A DNA stretch of 64,000 nucleotides, taken from positions 8,578,483 through 8,642,482 of the forward strand of contig OZ026606.1 in the NCBI GenBank assembly GCA_964020085.1. Direction: 5' to 3'. This document shows positions 21,515-33,302 of the stretch, piece by piece; the first letter of the stretch is position 1; every line of letters starts with the position of its first letter. The translations under genes and the position numbers were made by a program. The notes under the pieces are model-generated. The model ran no database searches. It saw only the letters and a program-made list of their open reading frames with translations, and had not been told where the DNA came from. This DNA comes from Micromussa lordhowensis. Taxonomy: Eukaryota; Cnidaria; Anthozoa; Scleractinia; Lobophylliidae.

Positions 21515-21880
21515 GATCATGTTTACTGTAGGTAGTCTCGACCGCTGTGTCGGTCGCCACTCTACCGATATATCGACCAAGAGTCGGTCGATGGTCGGTC
21601 GACACTCGGTCCACACTAGTCGATAGCTGGGCGATAGTCGGTCGGTGTTCGGTTGATATAGCGGCCGACTAACGGTCGATATTGCGCAGACGCATCTCGA
21701 TGGAGTATCGGTAAATGTCGGTGGGATATCGGCCAAGTGTCGGTTATATATCGGTGAACTGTTGCGGAAATATCAGGCACGTGTCGGCTGAGATCTCTCG
21801 GTCGACAGTCGGCTGAGAGTCGCTCGAACTCGATCGGTCGCTAGCTGGTCGGTGGGTGGTAGGTTGATATAGCGGATCAG
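21515..21880. repeat. TCGGTCGA-rich palindromic element, copy 1
   Basis: It starts GATCATGTTTACTGTAGG and is then packed with permutations of CGGTCGATA, TCGACCGA and ATATCGACC. The start matches the inverted termini of the better-defined copy at 24607-24991; the right terminus is lost or diverged. ORFs across it on either strand are low-complexity artefacts. Confidence 0.7.
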
Positions 21881-22509
21881 TTTTTTGTGTGTGCGTGAGC
21901 TGACGGCCACAAACTTTGCAACAGTCACGTGATCAAAAGGAATTCTTACTGGGTGAGTTGATTTTCTGCCTCCTTCGTGTTGGCCCCTTACAAAAATGAC
22001 TTGTGAAGCATTTATCGGTTTTCATTTCATTTCCCAGCTTTCAGTTACCAAGGTATTTTTTTCCTTCATAGCTTGTTTTGAGATGTTATACATTGTCTGT
22101 TTGCTTATCTTGTTTCCTTCGTAATTTCGTATTTAAGCTTACGTTTAATTACATGTCTTTTTTCATTCAGTTTATTTAAAATTCCATCTTCCTAATTTCG
22201 GTTAGGTTTTGAAATGTTGGTTGCAGCTGTATTGTTTATTACTTGATAGTTTTCCTTTATCATTCTTTCAGGTGTCGGGTATCGGAAACGTTATTTTGTT
22301 CACACAAGTGGTTTGTAGTTAGTGTAGGTTGCACAGGGGTTGGCACGCTTTCGCAAGCTAAACTTCTAAGCACTTCTAAGTGAGATATATTGTCAGGGAT
22401 CGTCAGAGATTTTCAGAAACTGTCAGAAACTCAAAATGACTGCGCTGCACTTGCATTATACTTGCATTGTTGGAAATACACGCGAACGGTGTTTACAGTC
22501 ACCCTGTTG
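21881..22509. other. non-coding, nothing recognised
   Basis: Pyrimidine- and AT-rich sequence without a supported ORF or repeat boundary. Confidence 0.45.
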
Positions 22510-22512
22510 TTC

Positions 22513-22962
22513 CTTTTTGAAGATCAAAAGTTAGTATGCGAATCTCGGTTGAACAATATCGGTGAAGAATCGGCTTTCATAACCATTTCCTTTTCATTCT
22601 CCTTGTCTTCCTTTCCTTTGGTCTTGAAATCATACAACTGCTTGTGCTTCCTCAACAGCTCTTCCAACTTTTCCTTAATTTCTAGGACTTTTGCATCAAT
22701 CTCTGCAAGTGTGCCAAAACATTTTTCGTGGAACTGGTGGGCACATTAAACATTCCCTGTCTTTGATTTCCGAGTGTTCTTTGAAAACAGCAAAGCATCC
22801 TCTTTTTCAATCCCTTGGCGAACTTTGTTAGGGCTTAGTTGCATTTCTTCCACTGTTTTAAGATAATTACTCAACAGAGAGAAATCTTTCAGCTTCAATT
22901 TGTAATTTCCAGTAAGAAATTTGCCGGCAGATGCAGGATTTTCGTGAAAATGAGTATTTATC
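22513..22962 (-). pseudogene. unknown coiled-coil protein fragment with one in-frame stop
   Basis: On the minus strand one frame stays open from about 22962 to about 22513 apart from a single TAA near 22747. Before the stop it reads NPASAGKFLTGNYKLKLKDF then LSNYLKTVEEMQLSPNKV. After it comes CAHQFHEKCF (a C-x2-H-x2-H-x-C-like stretch) and a Lys/Glu-rich segment, AKVLEIKEKLEELLRKHKQL, predicted coiled coil. Composition and heptads look protein-like, unlike neighbouring random ORFs. An AG at the upstream edge near 22963-22964 could be a splice acceptor. I do not recognise the family. It could be an exon with a real stop plus downstream chance coding, or a decayed gene copy. Confidence 0.4.
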
Positions 22963-23516
22963 TAATAGCTAAAAGAGATTTTTACATGCTTTTGTATCTG
23001 GTTAAGAAATAAATCTGAATGTACGGACAGGTTCATACAAAACAGTTGTTTCATTGATATCACCAAGCCAAAAAATTAGGGGCCAAAAACTTGAACAAGA
23101 AAACTAAAGTCAGCGCGCAATCTGCATTTCATTGTTCGTAGCAACTGTAACGGGAAATATAAGAGGTTGCATGTAGCAAACAAATTTTATAGTAATGTTC
23201 GTAAAGCTAGCTTCGAGCGTCTTGATCATTGGCAGTTTCAGTTTTAGCATGAAGGAAAAAAGTCAGTTAAGGCCGTGTCGTGTTATTTGGGGCTACGTAA
23301 CTTGATTTGGTGAAGTTTCTCGTGACCATAAAACTGTGCTCAGGTTCACCACCTTATGTGGCAAGGCGACCATTTAACAGAGGTGAATTACAATAAAATT
23401 AGCCAATTGGGAAGTTCAAAAGCTAACCGCGTCCGTTTAATAGACGTGACCACTTAATGAAGTCAAATTTACAGTAATTATGTGAAGCGAAATTCGTGAA
23501 ATTGAACAGAGACCCC
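22963..23516. other. non-coding, nothing recognised
   Basis: No ORF, RNA motif or repeat boundary supported between the coiled-coil fragment and the TTAA element. Confidence 0.45.
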
Positions 23517-23520
23517 TTAA

Positions 23521-24546
23521 GGTGATTCCCGGGTAAAAGAACCCGCCATAGATTTTCGATGAAACTTGGTATGGTGTCATTACAGTACAAGGAGATGTTA
23601 AAAACGTAATAAAAAGAGGGGGTCACCGTGCTTGTTTTCATGCCACGATGCTGACAAATATGGTTATTTTGGTGGCTTTTGGTTATCTCAGTGCGCAACA
23701 AATAAGCTCGATTATTATACATTGTAGTTACCATCTGTCTTCTCATTGGCTAAAAGCCTACTGTTAATTCTGGGGAACAGCGCAACCTACAGATTATTCA
23801 CTAATCTGTACCTACAGATTATTCAGTAGGTTGCGCGCGCAATGCATGATTTCCAAGGGTAATCATGTCAACTTCGCGCGATTCGTGTTGCTTGCCGTCA
23901 GTGAAGAAGCAGAAACATGACTTCCAAGTTTTTGCGTTCGTTCAATGTATAATAAACAATTATTAGATTCGGTTTTTGTGATATCCAGAATAATCAAGGT
24001 CTCGGTAAGGGTTATCAGCCTCAGCCTTCGGCTTCGGCTGATAACTCTTACCTCGACCTTGATTATTCTGGATATCACAAAAACCTCATCCAATAATTGT
24101 TTATTATTTTTCAATGCGGCGTGTTATATCACACAGAATTCGACTGTATTTGATTGCTTATTCATCTACGTCCCAGAAGAAATGGCTTCAAATACCCTGC
24201 ATTATTAACTGATATTTTTATCCTTTAAAGGAAACATAATTTGGACTTGCTCTAATGGGCCCGTTACGTCTCTATCTGTAGCATTTATTTCATTTGCCAA
24301 AAAAGTAGCCATAGATTTCTGCCAAATTTTTTCTCACTTATTGCGGATATTGTTCTCATTGAATTTATAAAATAAAAAGTTGGGGTCACCGTGCTCGTTT
24401 AAGAGGAAATTAGCTTTTATCTCACTATCGAGCTTAGTTTGAAGGAAATCTCTTATGTTTTGTACGCGCGCGCGCTCATGTGCGCGCGCTGATGACGCAA
24501 AATTCGTGCGCAGTAGGAATGCGCAATGCAAAACTCGGGAATCACC
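23521..24546. mobile_element. TTAA-type MITE (piggyBac/Kolobok-like), 1.03 kb
   Basis: Inverted ends GGTGATTCCCGGG and CGGGAATCACC are flanked by TTAA at 23517-23520 and 24547-24550. TTAA duplication is the mark of piggyBac and Kolobok elements. The sub-terminal motif GGGGTCACCGTGC occurs at both ends in the same orientation. No transposase is encoded. The foldback at 23946-24115 is nested in it. Confidence 0.75.
23946..24115. mobile_element. foldback MITE family C nested in the TTAA element
   Basis: An almost perfect hairpin: arms of about 75 bp (AATAAACAATTATT, GGTTTTTGTGATATCCAGAA, TAATCAAGGT, GTTATCAGCC) meet at CCTTCGGCTTCGG. The two ORFs on opposite strands across it are mirror artefacts. 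Confidence 0.85.
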
Positions 24547-24606
24547 TTAATAGCGTTGGCCGCTTAACAGAGGGCCGCTCAGTAATACAGGTTTGAGTGT
24601 ATGTAC

Positions 24607-24991
24607 GATCATGGTTACTGTAGGTAGTCTCGACCGCTATGTCGTTCGATACATCGGTCGAGTGTCGGTCGATAGGCGAGACCGACGTACAGTGTTGGTT
24701 TACTATCGGCCGACTATCGACCGATATATAATGACCACATATCGGAAGCTTTTCGATACTCAGTGAAGTGTCGGTCAAGTGGTGAAGTATCGGCGAAGTG
24801 TCGGTGAAGTATCGGCGAGGTATCGGTGAACTAAAAACTATATCGGCCGACGCACATCTCGACCGATATATCGATCGACTATCGCCCAAGTGTCGACCGG
24901 CTATCGACCGACTCTCGACGGGCTATCGACCGACTCTCGGTCGATATATCGACCGACATAGCGATCGAGACTACCCACAGTAAACATGATC
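24607..24991. mobile_element. TCGGTCGA-rich element with terminal inverted repeats, copy 2
   Basis: The ends GATCATGGTTACTGTAGGTA and TACCCACAGTAAACATGATC are inverted repeats of about 38 bp. The interior consists of dense CGGTCGA/TCGACCG and CGGTGAAGTAT permutations with many small palindromes. It is the full form of copy 1 at 21515-21880. Confidence 0.75.
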
Positions 24992-25801
24992 CGGCCCAGC
25001 AACAGGGAGTCTCCAGTTGCTTAGTGATAAAGCATTCAGTTTTTATAAAGACGATCATTGGTTCAACTCATTCTGGGAACTCGGATTTTTTTTAAATAGC
25101 CTTTTTCACGGATTGAATATTATATTTTTCCTTTTTTTGCCTTTTAGATTAAACAGACTTTTTCAGAAGTTCAGGGAACCTCACCTCTATGTCCACAATA
25201 GTTGCCTTAAGGCGTTGGTTTTGTGCAAGTAATTCATCCTCGTGATCAGTTGCAAAGTGAAAGAAGTGAACACATTAAAGTGAATAGGCTGCCTGTTTCT
25301 TGTTGTACCAGAAATGTCTAGAGCATTTAAGTGTTGTCTTCTTATTACCAGCGTCAGTTACTGCGCACACTGAATTATTTCTAAACAATCAGGACAACCT
25401 ATCACAAGTTAAACATTTCTATGAACTCTTCAACTGACTGTTCTTGAGATATTTCAGCTCAAAAAATTAACTGAAATAGATTCTTTTTCAACCCAAAGTC
25501 AAATAAGGAAGTTCTGAAAGCCTGTTAACTAACATTATGACGAGGAAATTAGAATTTATATAAAATGGGGAAGAGAGAGTGAATTAACGGCAATTTTAAA
25601 ACCTTTTTTTAAACGTGACTGCAGCTGTGATGGAAGTAATAAAAGGAAACGGATTGCTATATATCAAAGATACCAGTTTTTCCTTACCCTTTCCTTTACG
25701 TCAAAATGCAATTAACCAAAACTGTCCACGGATACAATAAAAGCAATATGTATATAAAATAGTACAGTTTTCAAAGCCGGACGCGAAAGACCTGGTATAA
25801 G
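24992..25801. other. non-coding, nothing recognised
   Basis: AT-rich sequence with no supported ORF, RNA motif or repeat. Confidence 0.5.
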
Positions 25802-26368
<567 letters not shown>

Positions 26369-26384
26369 GTTTTATTCTATTTTC

Positions 26385-26455
26385 TTCTTCCATTGTGAAG
26401 CGCTTTGGAACTTTTGTATAAAGCGCTATATAAATAATACTATTACTATTATTTG
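26385..26455 (+). mobile_element. 3' tail of a SINE/LINE (GCGCTATATAAAT type)
   Basis: TGAAGCGCTTTGGAACTTTT, then AAAGCGCTATATAAATAATA and a run of ATTACT repeats. This is a very common retroposon 3' tail in animals; the 5' part is not recognisable here. Confidence 0.55.
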
Positions 26456-26771
26456 CTTTGACAAAGGACTAACGCTCGAAACGTCAGCCTGTTGGCGATT
26501 ACGTTACAATTTTAGCCGTTTATAAGACAATGTATGAGAATGCTTCGAAAATTGCTCTAAGTGCTACGAATAGAAAATAATTGAATAACAGTGGCTTACC
26601 TTATGTTTGCATTGCGTTTTTGTGATGTTTCTGAGTTCCTGGAGGCTGTTTTGAGCCATTTCGGCGAGTTTTAATTTCTGGCGGTTTGCTTCCCTTAAAG
26701 AAAAAACAAAGGCTGGCAACTCACTGCCGGTCACTCGCCAAACGGCCCGAACTCAAAGCTCCGTAAAAATT
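26456..26771. other. non-coding, nothing recognised
   Basis: Contains the short motif CTAACGCTCGAAACGTCAGC near 26470, often seen next to retroposons. No gene is supported. Confidence 0.4.
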
Positions 26772-26979
26772 CGGTGTCTGACATTTGCAGACTGCAGACC
26801 ACAGACTGTAGACTTTTTAACTAAATACTGCATTCCCGTTTCCATTACTGATAGCTAACCGTAAACAGGCTAACCGGAGTGCTATTCAGGCTAACCTGAC
26901 TGATATTCAGGCTAACCAGATTGCTGTTTTCGACCTAGTCTGCAGTCTGCAGTCTGCAGTCTGCAAATGTCAGACACCG
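26772..26979. mobile_element. short TIR element with (TCTGCAG)n ends
   Basis: Inverted ends CGGTGTCTGACATTTGCAGA at the left and TCTGCAAATGTCAGACACCG at the right. The right arm carries four tandem AGTCTGC units, the left arm fewer. Internal TTCAGGCTAACC units repeat. Flanks CCGTAAAAATTC (left) and CCGTAAATTCC (right) look like a 9-11 bp target duplication. Confidence 0.7.
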
Positions 26980-28462
26980 CCGTAAATTCCAGAAGAATGG
27001 TCTAATCTGCCAAAATTTCCGCTCATGTTAGCCGTCGATAACTCTTCTTTCCATTCGCTTTCTCTCAAGGTTCCAATGTTTATCTTAAACACCCGAGAAT
27101 CGCTGGTTTTCCAACTCTAGCTTTCAATTTCTCCCCTGGCTTGACGCGCAACCAGTTATCTTGGGCACAGGATTTGAATTTCTAGCTTAACGACCGCGCC
27201 ATCGTGACAAAGTCGCCTCCAGCCATCGAGAGGCAGGGGGCATTTTTTTATCATTCAAATTGACCGTGCCACGGTCCCTGGGGATATCAACTAAGACGGC
27301 GGGAAATTAATCTGGCTGACCGGGAGCACGTGTAGTGGTGACACAATAATATATTTATCGTGCATCTCTCGCTGCAGCAACAGAAGCATTGAGCAGTGTC
27401 CCAGACATGTACAATGTTGTGGTTTGTCAGTTGATGATGTACAACAATGTGATTGGTGGTATCCCCATTTCTCGATGTCTCACTTGTGCGCGACAAAATT
27501 AATCTAGAAAAATATATTGCAGTCACTTGTAACAAGGAGAAGGAATTTAGGAACCAATGGAAATTTTTTCTGTCGTAATAAAATTGTAGTGTTATACCTC
27601 CCAACGCAAATACATTTCCTGATTGGAGGAGAAGTGGAGAACGTGTCACGTGCCATTGGTCAAAACTCAATGACGCCCTTGGGCGAACAAAACTCAATAT
27701 GACGCCCTAGGGAAACAACACCTTGAACTTTGGACTCGCACGTGATCAAGTTGTGCACCTTGAAATCGCGGGAAATTTGTTTACCAGTTGGCATGATGTT
27801 GAAAAGCCATTGAAGTAGGACAACGTTCTTCATTAGAGACGGCATTCATTATTCAACAAAAGGGATGTATAGTCGCAAAAACATATCGTGCAGATTATGA
27901 ACGTTTTGTGTCTCCAAGCTTTTGGTTTGGCGCCAAAAATGGGTTGGCCACGCTCTTCAACTCGCTCGTCGGTCGCCGTCGCCAGGTAGGAAAGTATTGG
28001 TGTAATTTACAACAAAATCTGCTGCTCCTGATCAAATCAAACTCAAAATGCTCGAGTTAAGCATTAGAAGACACCAAAACAACTTTAGTACTACTATATT
28101 TTTTGTTAGCTGCAAAGAAAAAGACTGTTATCGTGATTTTTCGATACGACAGGTTGGTTTTGGCACCCGCTCAATTTTGCGAGTGCGGCCAGTGTATGCA
28201 ATGGCGTCAAGCGAATATTTTTTTTTCGGAGCTCTGAGTTTCTATATTTGAGTCGGGAGGTATAACGAAACACTTAACGGCTGGCTCCTCGACCTCGGGG
28301 AAACAAAACTCACTGTTTCCCCTGTGGCCAGTAATTAAGTGCTTATTGTATTTTGATTTGTTTCTTTTCGCTACCTATTTATTTAATAATCTATTAAATT
28401 CTAGAAAATTTATACCCTATGTAGTGAAACTAACAAACAAAATTCTTATTAGTGACTCGAAC
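26980..28462. other. no supported gene
   Basis: Contains segments resembling degraded transposon ends (CAAAACTCAATGACGCCC near 27661, repeated as CAAAACTCAATATGACGCCC near 27688; GGGGAAACAAAACTCACTGT near 28298). ORFs of up to 136 codons on the minus strand near 27287-27697 have no recognisable domain. Confidence 0.4.
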
Positions 28463-28634
28463 AATTAGTATAGGTAATCTTACGGTTTCGAGATCGATTT
28501 GGAATTAATTTGCACTAGCGAGTTTTTCAAAACGTTGAAATTGCACGAGCCGCTTCGGCGAGTGCATTTTTGAAAAACTCACAAGTGCAAATTAATTTCA
28601 AATTGAACGAGAAAAACCGTATGATTACTTATTA
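28463..28634. mobile_element. foldback MITE family D
   Basis: Inverted arms: GTAATCTTACGGTTTCGAGA / GAGAAAAACCGTATGATTAC, then GGAATTAATTTGCACT / AGTGCAAATTAATTTC and GAGTTTTTCAAAA / TTTTTGAAAAACTC, closing at GCCGCTTCGGC. No coding capacity. Confidence 0.75.
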
Positions 28635-30891
28635 ATAATACAAACATGAAAAAATTCGCGCAGAAAAATTGCCGGAAGATGTTTCTTGAGGCCATTTTTT
28701 TCGCATTCGAGAAACTTTTTTCAGAGTTTCCGTACCAAATTTTTGTCACTGCTTTACATGATATCATTGGGCTGCAAAATTTCTCATCGTCAGAATCGAT
28801 TAATTTTTTCATGTGTATTATTAACACGCACGTAAACGATAACGTTGTGAATAGATCAACTGTAATTCAATTTGACTTCTATAATATATGTATTGTTAGT
28901 AGCGCCAGTTGATGTAGTGTAAGCATCGCGCAAGAAGTAATTATAGTGTAAGTACATATGTAAAAAATTAAATAAAAATTAATGCTCTAGCGTTGCCTAA
29001 ACTAGGCATCAAATAGAGTGGAATTTTTCGAACCCCAAAAGCCGTTTCCTTCTCGTCAATCCATCACTGTAATTTTAAACCCGATTCTCCAACTACATGT
29101 ACGTGAACCTAAGTTTTAAAACCATTTTCGTTTCCCTTGGAGGTTCGAAAAATGAGGACTCCACGGCAATAGTAAATTTACAGAGTTGTATTGAAGCTAT
29201 ACCATAAAAAGAGATCATCCAGATTTAAACGAAAATAGGAGAAGACCGATATATTGGACAGAAAATTAAAACAGCATGGATCAACGGATTTATGTTATTC
29301 TACAACACATCCCCCCACTTCCGTATAAGGCAGGCTGTTGGTACCAAGAAATTCTTCGGTCCGGCAAACTCGCGATCGCAAAATGTCGGAATCTTTTGTG
29401 ATAAGTCAAGAAACCTTGGTAAATTATTTTGTCTCAACTTCACAACAAATAACACAGTAGTAAAACAAATAAATCTATTTTGGGTGCCTGCCGAGAACCA
29501 ACCCGAGACGCGCGTAAATAGAGTTTCTAATAGTAGAGTAACTAACTGGTTTATCAGGGGCAACAAGCTTACAACAACCCTTCCTTCTAGAAATGGGCTT
29601 GAAAACAGGATCTTTGGAATCAGGGGGTATCTTAAACATAGCTTAATACTTCTGTGCCAGCTCAACGGGCCATGCAGGACTTGACATTTGTGAAATAATA
29701 ACTTCGTAGCTTTTACGGAGTTGGTCATTCTTGCAATTCAGAAATTTCATGACCATGAAGCCTTCTTTAAAAGAAATATCACTTCTTCTAATCCTAGACA
29801 AATCATGGAATCTAAAAAAGCCGGCAAAAGATAAAACTTACATAGTAACGTAAATCTACAGGGTTTTCTAAATCTGATTTCTAAGAGCTTTCTTTCACGC
29901 CGACCTTACAGCCTGAAGGAGGGCATTCCCGCCACGTCACAGACCCATTTTAAGCCATAGAAAGCGGAATCGACCGCGCTAGGGGAATGTGTTTCCTCTA
30001 TAACGTGTTGCAAAGCTACATATAAAAAAGGGCTAGCGGGAAACACTTTCCCTCAAACTGTCAATTGCAAAGTGTTTCCAGTTGTGGAAAGCACGATTGT
30101 AAGCCACAACAGTTCCATTAATTTGCTTTGGATGAGAGCACCGTCATCTTCAGTCGATCTTCCAGTCCCTTAAGCGTGTCGTCAACCGATCTGTCCCTGG
30201 GTGGCCAAAATCCAGACTGAAAAAATATCTAAACGAGAAATAAAATAAAGTGAGGCGTATAATGCAAAAACAAGAGAATAACCAGGGATAATCAAACTAC
30301 GATAGAGAAATAAATGAACAACGAACGGGTTCATAACGGAATACAATTGTCACGACATGGACAAACAAAACTATGACTAAAGTCCATATTTGTTAGACAG
30401 TTAGCGCGTATGAAACATGCGCTATGAAAACGTTATGACCAGAAATCCATAATCTAAGTACAAAAGACTACAGCAATTAAGCTGAATACGAGTAAAACAA
30501 GGTGAAATATGCTCACAGACGAAAAACAAACCGCGGTGAATACAAACACTCGCGGGGGCTAAATACGGCGGTCACAGTTGTGCAGAAGCGCACACACAAG
30601 GAGGGAGATCTGTGACAACGAAAGTCAATTTGAAGGGCTATAACACAAAGTCTAAGGGTCTGGAACCAAAACGCGAGTTTCGCGCTTTTCCTGTAATAGA
30701 GAGACCTGGAAACGTGGGTAACAACACCCAGCCAATTACGAATTCCAGTGTACACCGTCACTACAAAACACAGTCCAGAAGTAAGAGGACTTCCACAAGG
30801 GAAGGATAACCGTACCTCTCGTCCTTTATGGTTTATTATTATCTCTTTAGTGTTTTTCTATCTTTCTAAAGCATTATTTTTCAGGTTTCCT
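28635..30891. other. no supported gene
   Basis: Overlapping ORFs on both strands at about 29292-29728 (130 and 142 codons) show no recognisable domain and I cannot choose between them. TTTTTCGAACC near 29018 is mirrored by GGTTCGAAAAAT near 29142, suggesting an old inverted-repeat element. Nothing else is seen. Confidence 0.4.
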
Positions 30892-31143
30892 TCAATTTAG
30901 AGGTAATTTTGTCCAAGGTAGAAATAAATCAAAATACCGTGACGTAGCCCCTTTAATGGTATAGTCATCATGATCAATTAATTTGTTTATAGCATCGGCC
31001 GTAGCGTTAAGATCTCTAGGGATCCACTTAGCCTCCAGTGATATGCTGAACTTAAGACAGATCTGAAAAACTAGGAGAGCTAATTGGTGCAAATCAGCTT
31101 TCCTACTACCACTACCACTACCACAAGTCAGCTGTGCTACCAT
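30892..31143 (-). pseudogene. RNase H fragment of a DIRS-like retroelement
   Basis: The minus-strand frame contains LHQLALLVFQICLKFSISLE followed by KWIPRDLNATADAINKLIDH and DYTIKGATSRYFDLFLPWT. The core W-I-P-R-x-x-N-x-x-A-D, a downstream D-H-D-D and a W/F-rich end are typical of the RNase H end of DIRS-type (tyrosine-recombinase) elements. No RT or recombinase is visible nearby, so it is a fragment. A host RNase H-like origin is less likely because of the WIPR..N..AD signature. Confidence 0.6.
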
Positions 31144-32074
31144 ATCTCACTTATTGTCGACTTGTGGCATTTTTGTAGAGCTAGCGACGCACACAAACTT
31201 GAACGGTGACAGGAAAGGGGCTTGAGGGCAGTGTATAAGGACAAACACGCCAGTTATTTTCAGCTACTGGAGAGAGCTAAGCTGCCAACTTTAGCGAATA
31301 GACGTTTACAGGACATTTGTATTATGTATAAATCCGAATAACGGGGGCCGTTACTTTTGCAATTCTACGGTACTGAACAAAGTATCACATTAGCAATTAA
31401 GGTACGTCATGCTACTAAAGACAATTGGCTAATTTGGAGTTAAAAAAAATTCTCGTTACCCATGTTACAAGTTTCTTTATCTCCTGCTATTCTGGCGTTA
31501 AAAATATTTCGTTTCCTTCGTGTGGAATTTCCTTAGCACTTCACGTAAAGGCCTCCTTTTCATCTCATTTGATAGCATTCTACCTCAGTTCTCATTTATT
31601 GCTGGGCTCCTGTTTCTCCTTAATGGCTTCTTTTTTAAAGTTTTTATAATTTTGGTATTGTTTGTGACTTTTGAATTTTTCAGCTTTACATGGCTCCCTT
31701 TCGCGCTCATCAAATTTTCACAAATTTTCTAAAACCGTCACAGTCTTCATTGACCCCGCCATGGCCATGTTGACTTTCCAGCTGGTTTTTTTTTTTGCAT
31801 CTTCAAAACATTTTCAAATTTCTGCAGACTTTTTAATTTGTACAAATTTAGTAACTTACGTAGGTGCGTTATTTAATCCGTAAGAAAAGAATAGAGAAAT
31901 AGACAAGCAAAGATCTCTTTATCAATCTTCCTGCAATTTATTTAACATCAGCAAACAAAGACAAAACTACAAAACACATAGAGAAATTGAACGAGCCCCT
32001 AGTTAAACAATTAACTAATTAATCACAGTTACATTAGAAGCGTTTAGGCAGGAATGATAGTTTTGTCTTGAGAT
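31144..32074. other. 3' flank of CTHRC1-like copy 1
   Basis: No separate gene. The part nearest the stop codon resembles the 3' flank of copy 2 (about 41640-41807), including the poly(A) signal and CTTCCTGCAATTTATTTAAC / CTTCCTGCGTTAATTTATTT, so the duplication extends past the coding region. The rest is T-rich and unassigned. Confidence 0.5.
31937..31942 (-). terminator. poly(A) signal AATAAA of CTHRC1-like copy 1
   Basis: AATAAA on the minus strand, about 133 bases beyond the stop codon. The same signal lies at nearly the same distance in copy 2. Confidence 0.6.
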
Positions 32075-33240
32075 CTAAGCTTGAGGTTTAGGAACTTCCT
32101 CAATAAAGATCCGGGACACTGAATTCCAGCCGGTGTAGCCGTCATAACTTCCACTGTATCCAGCACAATTACCAATCCAGAATCCCACGCGCACCTTGCC
32201 TTTGTGGATGTTGTTACAGTGCCCCTCAATATTGTTGACGCGGTGAATATTTTGACTCTTTGTTTTCCCCATGTACACAACACCATCAATTGGCAGAGGA
32301 GCTGCACATTCAGCACCGTTGAAAGTGAAATACCAGCGTTTGCAGCAGTTGTCACAGTTGGTGATTCTAAGAACGCCAGTCCAGTAAACATGGAGGGAAG
32401 TGTCAGACACGTTCTTGGTGAACAAACACTCCTGTAAAAACATAACATTAAAAAAGCAAAAACTTGAAACAAAACTCAAAACCATAATTCTTTTGCAAGT
32501 CCCACTTAGTCTCATCTCTCAAAAATGTGTTTGAAAGTTAACAATTTCTTTTTGCAAACGAAGCATTCACCTTGATCAGGCCATGGTCTTTGTCGTCATT
32601 CAAGTTTTTCCATGCGCACTCTTTCCAGTTCTTATGAGACATCACACCAGGAGTCCCAGGGATTCCACTTGTTCCACTCTCTCCGCGCTGTCCTTTTTGG
32701 CCGGGAGGGCCCTGGGCTCCAGGTTCTCCTTTGGCGCCATTCTTTCCATTGATACCAGAAGTTCCTGGCGGTCCTTGGGGTCCAGTCTTTCCCTGGCTGC
32801 CCTGATCACCTTTGACTCCGTCACGGCCATCACGGCCATCACGACCTGGTGCCCCAGGAGACCCAGGCTTGCCGTGCATACCAGGAGTCCCAGGCTTGCC
32901 AGGCATACCAGGGATACCACCAAAACAGAGAGGAGGATTCTGAATATTTATAAGAAACTCTGTGACTTGGTTGATACCAAAGAGGACAACATGGGGACAA
33001 AAATCTACGACTCGACATACTAGTTTCTCGTCAACTAAATCTTTTTTCAAGCTCTAAGATTGTACACCAATTTTTTAACTCTAGCTGTTTTCAAGAAACT
33101 CGTTTGCTTATGTGACATAAACATACCTTATGGTACCACGGTTTTCCTGCGGTTTTGTTTTCCTCCGCAGTACAATAAACAGCTACGTTGGACATCACAA
33201 ACAACATTAAAACCACAGAGGGATCAATAGTAAAAGCCAT
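32075..33240 (-). CDS. CTHRC1-like: CTHRC1-like secreted collagen-repeat protein, copy 1
   Basis: Three exons on the minus strand: 33240-33127, 32939-32571 and 32431-32075. Introns of 187 and 139 bp begin GTATGT and GTGAAT, end ATTCAG and TTACAG, and are both phase 0. The product is 279 aa. Exon 1 is a signal-peptide exon (hydrophobic [13 protein letters not shown], residues 9-21). Exon 2 holds 30 Gly-X-Y triplets. It continues through [11 protein letters not shown] into exon 3, the C1q-like CTHRC1 domain (118 aa): [77 protein letters not shown]1 is a secreted glycoprotein linked in vertebrates to matrix remodelling and to Wnt planar-polarity signalling. No stop or frameshift is seen. Copy 2 lies 9.8 kb away in the same orientation; the C-terminal domains differ at 7 of 118 residues. 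Copy 1 has an extra Cys (PPLCFGG) just before the triplets. Confidence 0.93.
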
Positions 33241-33294
33241 TTTCTCTTAATGACTTCCTTGGAAAGGCTGACTACAAAGGAAGAAAGTAAAAAC

Positions 33295-33302
33295 TTTAAA
33301 TA
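33295..33302 (-). promoter_or_regulatory. TATA-like box TATTTAAA of CTHRC1-like copy 1
   Basis: TATTTAAA on the minus strand, 55-62 bases upstream of the ATG. The same octamer sits 73-80 bases upstream of the ATG in copy 2. Core-promoter role is inferred from conservation and distance. Confidence 0.4.

Noticed and set aside
24542..24983. Arg/Ser/Asp-rich ORFs reading YRSR/DRYIDRLS-like repeats
   Set aside because: Low-complexity translation of the TCGGTCGA element.
32204..33023. Long plus-strand ORFs across CTHRC1-like copy 1 (and 42265-42792 across copy 2)
   Set aside because: They are antisense to Gly-X-Y repeat exons, where GC-rich periodic sequence keeps other frames open.
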